Below, in pieces: positions 10,256 through 20,289 of a stretch of 64,000 nt of DNA. Source of the stretch: Hyaloscypha bicolor E (Eukaryota; Ascomycota; Leotiomycetes; Helotiales; Hyaloscyphaceae); contig NW_020194684.1 of the NCBI RefSeq assembly GCF_002865645.1, forward strand, positions 3,539,030 through 3,603,029, read 5' to 3'. Position numbers and translations under genes: made by a program. Every line of letters starts with the position of its first letter. Position 1 is the first letter of the stretch. Under the pieces are notes generated by a model. The model did not search any database, was not told where the DNA came from, and saw only the letters and a list, made by a program, of their open reading frames with translations.

Positions 10256-11659
10256 ATGGGCTCTGTATCTGCACCCAGAAACGAGCCCGCACCCAACACT
10301 CCCTACTTCACGCCCATCCAGAACCCACCAGCAGGAACCGCTCTCTCCGAGAATCCACCCACACTCTTCACTCCCCTCAAGATCCGCGATGTAACATTCC
10401 AGAATCGTATCTGGGTGGCTCCAATGTGCATGTACTCCGCAGATAACGGACACCTCACAGACTTCCACCTAATCCACCTGTGCGTACTTTTCTCAACCCC
10501 TCTCCCAACTCCAATTACAAGCCGTCTCAATTCCCTCCCCAATCCCCCCTCTCTCCTGTTTCTCCCCACAATCTCCGCAGAGCATTTGCTAAAGTCCACC
10601 CACAGATCCGCATTCGCCTACCGCGGTGCTTCCTTAACAATCATCGAAGCCGCCTCCGTGCTCCCCAACGGCCGTATATCACCCGAAGATGCCGGTCTCT
10701 GGAGCGACTCCCAAATCGCGCCAATCCAGCGCATCTCTACCTTCCTGCACAGCCAGAATCAAAAACTCGGAATCCAGCTCGCACACGCGGGCCGCAAAGC
10801 CTCCACCTGCGCGCCCTGGCTCCTCGAACGCGGAAAAGCGATAACGGCTACCGAAGAAGTCGGGGGATGGCCGGACGATGTGATGGGCGCGAGCGCGATA
10901 CGGTGGGGCGAGGGGTATGCGGTGCCGAGGGAGATGAGTAGGAGCGATATACAGGGGGTGGTGGAGGGGTTTAGGGAGGCTGCGAGGAGGGCCGTGCAGG
11001 CGGGCGTGGATGTTATTGAGATTCATGGCGCGCATGGATATCTCATTTCCTCTTTCTTGAGTCCGATAAGTAATCGACGGACGGATGAATATGGCGGGAG
11101 TTTTGAGAATCGGATAAGGTTGTTGGTGGATGTGGTTAAGGCGGTTAGGGAAGTGATACCTGAGGGAATGCCGTTGCTGGTTAGGGTTTCCAGTACGGAG
11201 TGGATGGAGAAGCAGGCGCAGGAGAGCTGGGACGTTGAAAGTACGATACGGCTGGCGAAGTTGCTTCCTGGATTGGGAGTGGATTTGTTGGATGTAAGCT
11301 CAGGAGGGAATAATGAGAAGCAGGCGGTCACTCCATTCAACAATTATCAGGTTGGAATTGCGGGACGTATTCGCGAGGAGCTTTACAAGGCAGGGATTAA
11401 GGATTTATTAATTGGTGCCGTGGGGATGATCACCGAAGCTGAAGCAGCGAAGGAAATCGTGGAGAAAGGGAAAGGGGATGGGCTGGTCGAAATCGAGGAT
11501 GAGAATGGAGGGATCGCGAAGGCGGATGTGGTGTTGGTTGCGAGGCAATTTCTAAGGGAGCCGGAATGGGTGTTGAGGGTTGCGTATAGACTTGGTATCA
11601 AGGTGCAATGGCCTTCGCAATATGATCGGGGGCGGTTCGTGAAGGGCAGTAAGATATAG
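10256..11659 (+). CDS. Old Yellow Enzyme family NADH:flavin oxidoreductase, class III (YqjM-like), 425 aa
   Basis: FMN-dependent ene-reductases of this family reduce activated C=C bonds of enals, enones and similar compounds with NAD(P)H, normally in the cytosol. Exon 1 is 10256-10479, the intron 10480-10605 (GTGCGT...CCACAG, 126 nt, a multiple of three and free of stops) and exon 2 10606-11659. Splicing restores the family string HLIHLSAFAYRGASLTIIEA. Seen motifs are VAPMCMYSADNG with the class III cysteine at about residue 58, the flavin-site glutamine in IQLAHAGRKAS (about 131-141), the substrate-binding HxxH pair in VIEIHGAHGY (about 211-220), NRRTDEYGGSFENRIRLL after it, and ARQFLREPEWVLRVA near the end. 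A short acidic insertion follows the phosphate-loop region (DGLVEIEDENGG). Length is normal. The physiological substrate is unknown; the protein may serve detoxification or secondary metabolism. Confidence 0.95.
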   Translation: MGSVSAPRNEPAPNTPYFTPIQNPPAGTALSENPPTLFTPLKIRDVTFQNRIWVAPMCMYSADNGHLTDFHLIHLCVLFSTPLPTPITSRLNSLPNPPSLLFLPTISAEHLLKSTHRSAFAYRGASLTIIEAASVLPNGRISPEDAGLWSDSQIAPIQRISTFLHSQNQKLGIQLAHAGRKASTCAPWLLERGKAITATEEVGGWPDDVMGASAIRWGEGYAVPREMSRSDIQGVVEGFREAARRAVQAGVDVIEIHGAHGYLISSFLSPISNRRTDEYGGSFENRIRLLVDVVKAVREVIPEGMPLLVRVSSTEWMEKQAQESWDVESTIRLAKLLPGLGVDLLDVSSGGNNEKQAVTPFNNYQVGIAGRIREELYKAGIKDLLIGAVGMITEAEAAKEIVEKGKGDGLVEIEDENGGIAKADVVLVARQFLREPEWVLRVAYRLGIKVQWPSQYDRGRFVKGSKI

Positions 11660-11927
11660 ACGTCATTCAGATCTCCAGACATAGATCTCAGCAAATAGAA
11701 ACAAACGACCCAGAGTAATTCACCGTTTTCATAGCTCAGCGCATAGATATTGCAATCCTCAGCTATGACTGGACCACTTCGCCAAATGGCTCAAACTATC
11801 AATCACACTCTTCACCGCGTGCCCAACACCAACACTGTTTTGCTCTCCCTCCTTCCCCAGATCATCGCCCTCCCCACCCCCCCTTCCGTCCTCTTTCTTC
11901 ACCTTCTTTCCTTTAAAAAACAGCGAG

Positions 11928-12278
11928 TTATGGGTTACTCTTCGACATCGGCGGGTACTGCTTCCCGTCCTTCTCGACTTTGGGCTCACACTGCTCTTTG
12001 TCAGCTCACGGGTATCCATGGAAATTTGGAGCTGGGTAGGGATAGGGTGGGAGGGATATGAGGAGCGGCAAGAGGTGGGAGGGGAGGAACGTACGGTACA
12101 TCGCTCGTCTTCCGAAACATTGTCCATGACGCTGGGAACGTGCTTGCCGCAGCCCCACCATGTTTTTTTGCCTGTATCGTATTATCAGCAATGGCCTGAG
12201 AGGAAAGGTAAAGTGAGAGCTCGGGGTGGCGAAGCTGAGATACATACTGCAAGTATCGCACGTTGCTGCTTTGCACAT
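11928..12278 (-). CDS. Small cysteine-rich conserved fungal protein, 56 aa, three exons
   Basis: The gene is found only by splicing. Exon 1 is 12278-12248 (MCKAATCDTC), intron 12247-12172 (GTATGT...ATACAG), exon 2 12171-12095 (KKTWWGCGKHVPSVMDNV), intron 12094-11991 (GTACGT...GAGCAG) and exon 3 11990-11928 (CEPKVEKDGKQYPPMSKSNP then TAA). All phases agree and total 171 nt. Six cysteines occur as CKAATCDTC, a single WGC and an ERCTC pair, which could bind zinc or another metal; this is inference. From memory, short proteins of this shape are widespread in Pezizomycotina and usually left as hypothetical. It is convergent with the Old Yellow Enzyme gene, with 268 bases between the stops. Its function is unknown, but the exact splice phases make a real gene very likely. 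Confidence 0.88.
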
Positions 12279-12804
12279 CTTGCTTGCTGTTTTAGTTGAT
12301 AACGGGGTATTCTGGACTCCGATATTGGTTGTGCGTTCTTGATTGTTGATCACGGTTCCTGTGATATCGTTGTTGGGTCGAGGGTTGAGTGTGGTGAAGG
12401 GAAGAGTTTGTAATTGTATTCAAGATATGAGAGAATAGTTAGGCATCAGATGACGTAAAGACTACAGTCGGTCCGACACAACAACGACAAAATAAAACAA
12501 ATCCACTACAATACTAGTTGATATTAATCGTATTAATCGGAATTATCGTATATCTTATAGTAATTAATTTCCCGTTCTCCGATTTTTAATATCTTTAATA
12601 TTATGGGAGCTATAAAGTACGTGATTATTTTTATGCGGGCTTAAATAGAAATTTTGGTGTTCGGCGAATCGGGGGGCTAGTGGGGTCAATCGCCCGGCTC
12701 TGGCGCAGGGCGTCTCGCCTCGGCGATCGCGGGGTTGAGGTCGCCGAATAGGGGCTGCTGTTGGCCGAGGTTTGCAGGGAACCCCCGGCCTGATTCGTGA
12801 TATC
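12279..12804. other. Intergenic region and left flank of the Tc1/mariner element
   Basis: The first 200 bases are the likely promoter of the cysteine-rich gene. Bases 12500-12650 are AT-rich with TTAATCG-like repeats, and 12655-12800 are strikingly GC-rich and CpG-rich (for example GCGATCGCGGGG). I find no coding frame that I trust in either part. Confidence 0.4.
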
Positions 12805-12851
12805 TACTATCCCCCCCCTTGAATACTTACGGTGGGTCCAATATTCGCCAC
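12805..12851. repeat. Left terminal inverted repeat of the Tc1/mariner element, with TA target
   Basis: The 47 bases TACTATCCCCCCCC... through ...TTCGCCAC are a perfect inverted copy of 14504-14550. The outer TA (12805-12806) is the duplicated target, so the element itself starts CTATCC. Confidence 0.95.
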
Positions 12852-14548
12852 ACTCTCATGCTTCACTCACGCCACGCCTCACCCCATTTTTAGCCAATCA
12901 GAGCACGGAGAAGCTTCTAGCTCGCCTGCGCAGTGTACCATAAGTATGGCAGAATACACAGCTTCCACTGGCCTTACTTTACTTATTTATATCCTCAATT
13001 GCAATGGACTCACAAGATTCACGTTTCACTACACCACCACCTGATTATGGTAACCTTTATGACGCAGATACTCCACCGTCTGCGCAGCCTCGCTCTCCTC
13101 CTCTCTCTCTCCCTGATTCGCAAAAGACTACGCAGTCATGGGACTCCTATAATGGCCCTAGGCCTCGAATGAACGAATCACAGCAAACTATGCAATCTCA
13201 AATCTCACGTGACGATTATCGTCCCGTAACTCCAGAACTCCTTATACATTCTCAGCTTTTACCAGACTCTCTTATCGCATTACAGCCTTCTCCTTCTCTC
13301 TTCGTTCCCGACTCTCAAGCAGATTCCTCTCAAGAGAGTAATACCTCATCCGATTGGCGAAGGACCGATTATACCCGTGATAAGCGTCTCCAGATCCAAA
13401 CGGCCCTCCTTTTCAAGATACCTTTACCCCAAATAAAGGAGACTCTCGATGTTACTAACGACCAAATCTACTATACAAAGTACCATCGCCTTACTCCACA
13501 AAAAACGAGAGCAGGGAGGCATGCAAAGCTCCATATTCCTGAGAAAATACAGCTTAAGGAGTGGTTACTTTCCTCTCCTTCTCACCGTCACGTGGCATAC
13601 TCAAAGATTCCACACTTCCTTCCTCAATTAGGGGGTAAGCAGGCTATTCGCACAGCTATCGATGGAATTAATTACTGTCGTCGTATATCGCGAAAGAAGG
13701 GGTTCTCAGATGATCCTAAAGTCTGTCAGGAGAGGCTAGACTTAGCAGAGGATGGGAGTACATGGCCACGCTTACGCGTATAGCAGGTTTGCTTTACGGA
13801 CGAGGTATGGGCATTTGGTAGAGCTTATACGAATTCGTATATTACCTGCTTAAAGGATGGAAGCGATCGCTTACTTCCTGAGTGTATGAGGCACAAGTAC
13901 TCCAAGCTTCCTGTATAGATATTCTGGGGAAGTATAGTCGATAGGAAGAAGGGGCCTTCTCTCTTTTGGGAGAAGGAATGGGGCTCGATTAATTCCATAT
14001 GATATAATCACAAAATTCTCTCAATAATGGAGCAGTTCTTTCGCAACCACCCACTTAGCCGGTATAGGTTTTGGCAAGACAATGCTTCTTCCCACCGCTC
14101 GTACGAGACAAAGCTAAACTTGCTCCTTCGCCATATCCCCACGATTCAAGCTCCTCGGTACTCACCGGACCTGAATCTCATTGAGCATATATGGAATTGG
14201 ATAAAGAATTGGATAGAGGAGCACTATTGGAAAGCTCGCTACCAGCCGGATAAGATCCACTTGGATTAACTTCGCAAGATTATACAAGATGCATAGGACG
14301 TAGTACCAGACGAGTATATTCAGGGATTATATGATAGCTGGTGGAGACGCTGTGATGCTGTAAAGGAAGCGTATGGTGGGCCTACAAAGTACTGAGGTAC
14401 AAACTGTATAGTAGAAAAGAAAGTGGGAATAGCTTCAATTGAACTGGAAAGCGGTGAAGACTCGATTGCGTGCCTTTAGTGGAGTGATGTGTGTGTGGAG
14501 ATGGTGGCGAATATTGGACCCACCGTAAGTATTCAAGGGGGGGGATAG
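12807..14548 (+). mobile_element. Tc1/mariner DNA transposon, inactive, 1742 bp
   Basis: A DNA transposon is bounded by perfect 47-bp inverted repeats and a TA duplication (12805-12806 and 14549-14550), as expected for Tc1/mariner. Inside is one transposase reading frame broken by stops. The intact inverted repeats beside a dead transposase suggest recent arrival followed by C-to-T type inactivation. It sits at the border between the gene-bearing DNA and the AT-rich block. Confidence 0.95.
13004..14395 (+). pseudogene. Tc1-type DD34E transposase with in-frame stops
   Basis: The frame starts at ATG 13004 and ends at TGA 14393-14395. The N-terminal third is Ser/Pro/Gln-rich; about residues 125-215 form a helix-turn-helix DNA-binding part (RLQIQTALLFKIPLPQIKET, then a basic stretch). 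The catalytic triad is readable in one frame: FTDEVWAFG near 13800, FWQDNASSH near 14070 and SPDLNLIEHIWNW near 14165. The spacing between the second Asp and the Glu is 34 residues. In-frame stops occur at 13781 (TAG), 13916 (TAG), about 14000 (TGA), 14267 (TAA) and about 14294 (TAG). Most can be explained by single C-to-T or G-to-A changes of CAG, CGA, CAA or TGG codons. The enzyme cannot be made in full length. Confidence 0.93.
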
Positions 14549-14550
14549 TA
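14504..14550. repeat. Right terminal inverted repeat of the Tc1/mariner element, with TA target
   Basis: It is a perfect 47-bp inverted copy of 12805-12851, including the run of eight G opposite eight C on the left. Confidence 0.95.
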
Positions 14551-14987
14551 ACTCCATCGCCTCCTCAAAGCTCTCCCTGCACCTCTTCACCTCGTTCCAA
14601 AACGAAAGACAATATCTATTCTGCATCTTCTCTGTCCACAGACACCTCGTCAAACATTTCTCCCCTCCGACCAATCCTCGACTGTCACGGGATAGACATC
14701 CCGGGGCCCTCAACGATGGCAAAAGCCAGAGTAGGGGCAGAAAGATGATGTATTCTTCTATGGGGAGTAGCTAGCTAAATAGTCCCTCTCTAGCCTCGGC
14801 TACTGACGTAATAACACCCCTCCCCCCGAATATGCCAACGCCCTCGTTAGCGAAAAAAAAGAAACAAGGAAAACTTGCTGAGAAACTGGTACCCTTATCG
14901 GTAATAACTAAAGAAGAAAAAAAGGAAAAAACAAAAAAAAATAAAACTATAAAAACATAAAAGTGCCCATTTATAATTGCTATAATC
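14551..14987. other. Right flank of the transposon and A-rich transition
   Basis: Bases 14551-14745 keep an open plus frame rich in Ser and Pro (SKTKDNIYSASSLSTDTSSN) and an antisense frame, possibly a gene fragment cut by the transposon, but without homology I recognise. Bases 14850-14960 are A-rich on the plus strand and begin the compositional change to the AT-rich block. Confidence 0.35.
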
Positions 14988-15597
14988 TCAGAGTCCTTTC
15001 TCGTTAGCGCTATTAACCCTTTCTTCCTTACTTTCCTCCTTTGCTAGTAGGGAACTGGGCTTCCGGGCTCTGGCCTTAGAAGCGGGCGGCTTCGGTATTG
15101 GCTTATGGTACTTGGAATAACAAGGCGAGATATTACTATTATTAGCAGGCTTGTTGGCAGGCTCTTCAGCGGCAGGCTCTTCGGCAGGCTCGTCAATAGG
15201 CTCTTCAGTAGTCCTGACCTGGAGATTAATGTCTCAGATACCGGGTATAGTAAGAAATTATTCGTTACTAAAGAGTACCGATTATAATATTGGAAAAGAG
15301 TTCAAAGTAATAATAGACTTATTAATAACCACTTCTTTCTTCTTAAATACCTTCTTAAAAGCTTTTATATCTGGTTTACTAGTTACTAGCAAGAAGTTTC
15401 TTATTATAACTAGTCTTTTTCTAGAAAAATAAATATTATTAATTAAGGAAATTGCGAAATTCCTCTCTTTTATTAGGCGGTTATAAGTATCTTATAGATA
15501 TTGGACCTAATTCTCTAATATAATAACCTATATTATTAAATTTTTAATTACTTGAGATATTACTTTGTCTTTTTTAACTAGTAATAGGAAAGGTTTT
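14988..15597 (-). pseudogene. C-terminal remnant of an unidentified, probably transposon-encoded protein
   Basis: One minus-strand frame can be followed for about 200 codons down to the TGA at 14990-14988, with six internal stops (TAG, TAA or TGA) that fit C-to-T decay. Readable segments are VKKDKVISQVIKNL, TYNRLIKERNFAISLINNIY, SKPDIKAFKKVFKKKEVVI, then an acidic repeat TTEEPIDEPAEEPAAEEPA and a basic tail KPIPKPPASKARARKPSSLL. The coiled-coil-like middle and acidic-basic tail resemble the C-termini of fungal transposases, but I cannot assign the superfamily. The right part is more heavily mutated than the tail, so it lies across the start of the RIP-affected block. Confidence 0.55.
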
Positions 15598-16207
15598 ATA
15601 TTTTTATCTAAATATTGCATGGCAACTGCAGGCTAGTCACGTGTCCTTAGCGCACGTGACTATATATACTGTATTTAGCTCTGGCCGTTCGTACCATACC
15701 TCTCTCCTCTCAAAAATCTAATTATATTATAATACAACTACTTTTAATATAATACTAAAGATATAACTAAGGATATATTATATTTAAAAACTAATAGAAA
15801 TATAATATTAAACTTGTTTTTAATTACTAAAGATATAATATTATATTTATCTTTAATTACTAAAAATATATTATTATATTTACTTTTAATAACTAGAAAT
15901 ATATTATTATACTTGCCTTTAATAATTAAAAAGTATTTTTATTTCCTGAATTACTTTCTAAAAAGCTTATAAATATATTTTTACTATTTCTATTAATCTT
16001 TTTTATTAGTTTATAATACTATTTCCGGCTATTATTAGTATCTTTAGTATTAAGAATAATTTTTAGCTATAAATAATAGTTTTTTATAAATTATGCTTTT
16101 ATTATTTTTAATTTCTAATTATTTTTTAGGTTAAAAAATAATAAAGTATTATTAAATAAATATATATTTCTTTAAGAAATTATTAATTTAATATTTATAT
16201 AATATTA
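15598..16207. other. AT-rich sequence left of element A
   Basis: The first 130 bases keep CpG and TpG and include a hairpin; from about 15720 on the sequence is almost pure A/T with C or G mainly in the CTA, TAG and AAG contexts left by RIP. No coding motif is readable. Confidence 0.45.
15634..15662. repeat. Inverted repeat with CACGTG cores beside a TATA-like run
   Basis: Two perfect 10-base arms (TAGTCACGTG and CACGTGACTA) flank a 9-base spacer and run directly into TATATATAC. It may be a promoter-like piece of a mobile element (two CACGTG boxes upstream of a TATA-like run, then CT-rich sequence) or a simple hairpin. No gene start follows within readable distance. Confidence 0.5.
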
Positions 16208-16452
16208 TGAGTATAAGATCTAGGGCCTAAAAAGTAGAATTAGACTATTTCTATTCTAATAATTCAAAGCTAAAAAAGAAAAGAGGATCTCAAAAAAGCC
16301 TCGGATCTAAATAATTACAAGCTATATACAGGCCTATATTTTAGCTAAATAGGGTTATAACACGTGACCTCGACTTATATTTCCTGATTTCGAATATCTA
16401 GCTAGTTCTAGTCTAATTCCTATTAATAATATATATTATAATAATTATAATA
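16208..16452 (-). repeat. LTR of element A (left, 3' in element orientation)
   Basis: This is about 85-90% alike by eye to 31012-31254, with differences mostly C/T or G/A. Shared landmarks are GATCTAGGGCCT, GCCTCGGATCTA and TCTAGCTAGTTCTAGTCTAA. It begins TGAG, matching the TG expected at an LTR end. Confidence 0.8.
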
Positions 16453-16849
16453 TTATTTCTTTTCTTAAAATAAGCTTATTCTCGAGCTTTAAAAATCTCT
16501 ATTAAATTTCCAAGTTATGAGTTATATATTAAAGGCCAGGGGCCTTTTATATATAATTTAAAGAATTTCCGTCTATATTATATAGTTCCGGTAATATATT
16601 ATTCTTGGTATAGTTTAATTAATAAGAAAGGTTCTGGGGCAGTTCTAGCTATTTGAGGTTTTTATTATAGAAGTCCTAAAGAACTAGGGAACTATTACTT
16701 AATAAGGTTACCGGATATTATTCTAGATCTGAATTCTATTCTTTTTATTAGACTTAGTACTTGAGTTTTCTATAGAATAGCTTTATTACTAGTATTTCTT
16801 AAATTTTATATTTAGTTTCCCTGTTTTATAGTTCTAATAATAAAGGCTC

Positions 16850-19255
16850 CGGGTTTATTTGTCCAGAAAAGAGATTATCTGGGTTTTTATATAGCTTCTC
16901 TATATAGAAAACCGGATATATTCTTATTAATTCCGGAAGCTTAAGCCTAAAAGAATATCTAATTTATTTCAGAATCTTATATAATTCTTTTATTTAGTAA
17001 GCTAGCTTATAGCTCAAATAATTATTCTTCTAGTATTTAGTAGTAATTTATATCTTATTTCCTATTCCGAAATCTATTAATTAGTAATATTTATTAGCTT
17101 AGGTAATATAATATTCTTATATTTATATTATATTCTTTTATATCTTTTATTAGAATTTATAAAGCTATATTACTAAGGATTTTATTTTTTATTTATTTAG
17201 TTTTTCTTTTAGGATATCTAATTATATTTAGGTTTTCTAATTAAATAATATTTGCGGTTTATAGCCCTTTTTTATAAGAAATAAGAACTAGCTTATAGTT
17301 TTATAAACTAGAGCTATTTATTAATAATTAATTATTATTATCTATTTATTCTAATTATTCTAGTAATAGTTTATATAGAAATATAACTATTAGTTAAAAT
17401 ACTAGTTAATAATCTTTATCTAGCTATTAGTTTGGAAATAGTTAGTAATTAATAACTTAAGCTTTATATTAATATATTTATAAAACTCGCTCCAGAAATC
17501 TAATATAAACTAGGGGCCTTAATTAGATATTATAATTTCCGAAATACTAATCTAATAAATTATATAAATAAGAAATATTAATTCTTTAGTTATAATTATA
17601 TTTCGAATAAGAATTATAATAAAATACTTATCTAAGTAATTAATAAAAATTATTATTATATTATATTTATTTCTACTTTCTAAATACTTTTTAAAATCTA
17701 CTAATATATATTATTAGAGGTAATTAGGAACTAGTAATAGATATAAAAAACCTGGCTTCTTATTTCTGGAAATATAAGATTATTAGTAAATATAATAGTT
17801 ATTTCTATACTAATTAATATTTATATCCTAGCCTAGCTAGTAATAGCGGGCCTAAAGAAGCTACTAAAGCTTGGTTTATTCTAGATATTTTATTAGAAGC
17901 TATATATATACTTCCTAAATAAGGGTAATATATAAGAATATTTCGAATATTATTATATTATTAAATATAAATAATTTATTATATTATAAGAAAAGGCTAT
18001 CTTATAATATTTAAATATCTTTTTTCTTGTTTTTTTTATCTTATTCTATAGTTTTTCTAATTCTAGTAATTCTCGGTTCTTGCTTAATAGCTTATTTATA
18101 AACTAGATACTATTATATTAGGTTTCTTTCTAAGCCGGGTTTACTAAGGCCTTAATTAGAGCTAACTAGAGATCTTATATAATATTATTATTAATCTTTT
18201 ATTATAGAAAAAAAAATGGATTTAATAAACTATTATTACCTTATTCTAAATAATTATATTCTTATATTTCCTATTTAGGGCATTTACTTATTTATTTAAC
18301 TTATTTACCTAATATATAAGCTTAAAATAATAGTAGGAAAAATACTTTATCTAATAAGCTTATTTTACTAAAAGATTTTTTATAATTATAAAATATTCGA
18401 AAGCTTAGTAATCTAAATAAATTATAAAAGATATTTCTTATAGGCCTTCTAATTCTGCTTACTATTTAATTAAAAAGAAAATAATAGTAAGTATTTCTTT
18501 ATTATAAATATTATAATTTAGCTTTATTAATTATATAATTTTAGAGAAAAATACTACTAGATATTAGAGTTCTATTTAGGAATTCTATTATAAAAAATAC
18601 TAGCTATAAGTTTATTTAATATATTTGTTTTAATTATAATAAAAAGATTTAAATTATAATAATATAGAATTAGTATTAAGAATATAACTTGCTTTAGCTT
18701 ATTAAAACCTTCTTAATACTAATTTATTTACTTATATAAGACTTTCTTATATATTAGAGCTATTAGGGACTTTATTATATAATTATATTTCGTATTAAAA
18801 TACTAATAAAAATAATAAAAGCCTAAAAAGCTTTATATTTCTTTAATTATTATTAGTAATTATTAGTTCTTAATAATTACTATCTTATCTAGATCTATTT
18901 TAATAATTTTAATAGAAATAATAAAGTCTAAATACTTTATATAAGTAATCTTAAATTCTGATTTCTTAATATTTACTTAAAAGCTAGTATTTTATAGCTA
19001 TTAAAGAACTTTTTATATATAGTCTTTATATTTAAGGGAATTATTTAAATAAATTAGAATATTATCTAAATAGGCTATATAAAAAATATTAAGATAATTA
19101 AAGAAAATATTATTTATATATCTTTAATATATAATAAAGCTATTAGTTAGATTCTTTCAAAAAACTTTATATTTATAAGCCTTATATCTTATATAAAATA
19201 TTATAAGTTTTTCTAATTCCAGATTTATTTAAATCTAATAGAATATTTACTAAAT
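16850..19255 (-). pseudogene. Element A pol, 3' part: integrase, RNase H and C-terminal half of reverse transcriptase
   Basis: On the minus strand the RT reads, with stops, KSEFKITYIKYLDFIIS and SFLGFYYFY near 18,700-19,000, and YLDNILIY in place of the YxDD active-site block near 19,080. RNase H follows, then integrase near 17,450-17,800 with NKKPGFLYLLLVPNY and FILDFWSEFYKYINIKLK. The Asp of the RT catalytic box is changed to Asn, consistent with G-to-A on this strand. The frame stops abruptly at 19260 where element B enters and continues at 25238. Confidence 0.85.
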
Positions 19256-19260
19256 ATTTA

Positions 19261-19513
19261 TATTACGGGCCAGGCCTTTATATAAAAAAGACTAGTAGTT
19301 TAATTAACTAAATAGAATTCTTTAAAGAAAAAAGAAAGAGAAAAATAAGAGAAGTAGAATTATATTCTTTAAGGTATTCGAGTTCCCTAAATAATATATA
19401 GTTATTCTATTAATCTAAAGAAATATATTATATAATAGGGGCTCTAGCCTTTATTATATAACTTAGTAAAGGCTACTAGCCAAGTATATAAATCGGGTCT
19501 TAACCTCTTATAT
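19261..19513 (-). repeat. Left LTR of element B
   Basis: This matches 24981-25232 over its length, sharing GGCCAGGCCTTTATATAAAA, GGTATTCGAGTT and GGGCTCTAGCCTTTATTATA. Differences are mainly transitions. Confidence 0.9.
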
Positions 19514-20289
19514 TATTTCTTTTTTTATTTATAAATACTAACTTTATAAATATATAAATAAAACTTTTCTTTATTAAATAATTTCTTTCTAAGCTTCTAA
19601 TACTATTATCTTTTTAAGTACGAAATATGATTCCTATATAGAATATATATAACTCTTTTATTTTATAAATAGCTTTTTTAAGAGCCTCTAACTATATCTT
19701 ATATACTTCTTATTAAGGATTCATTTGATTTCATACTTGTTTTTATTACCTATAAGTTATAGTTATAATTATAAATTATCTTAGAACTAACTTAATAGCG
19801 GGTTTATTATACCTAGCTAAAAAAGCTTATTATAAAATATATTATATATTTCTAGAGAGATATTAAACTAAAAACTATAGCTCTCTATTACCTTAACTAT
19901 TATATATTTAGTATACTTTATCTTAAGCTTTTTAGTTAGCCTATTTATCTGAATATTCTAGAGATTAAACCAGACTCTATTTCTAATTTTAAACTTTAAG
20001 GCCTGATTTCTCTTCCGGTTTACTATTTTTTTTTATAGAATTACTAGGCTATTATTATTATAGCTTATATATATTCTCGTATATTATAAAGCCTATATAT
20101 AATATTATTTATTACTTAAATAAGTAATAATTCTCTGTTTTTTTTATTAACTTTATTTTAGAGCTATACTAGCTTAATATAGTATTTATAAAACAGAAAG
20201 AATAGGCTAATTTCTATAAATAAGGCATTTCGGTTATTAATTACTAGCTTAATATATAGTAAAAGAGTTACCTAGTTTATTTAATTATA

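Noticed and set aside
10480..10605. Reading the Old Yellow Enzyme without its intron because the frame stays open
   Set aside because: The intron length is a multiple of three by chance; the 42 residues it adds interrupt the conserved HLIHL...FAYRG block, and it has good GT and AG sites.
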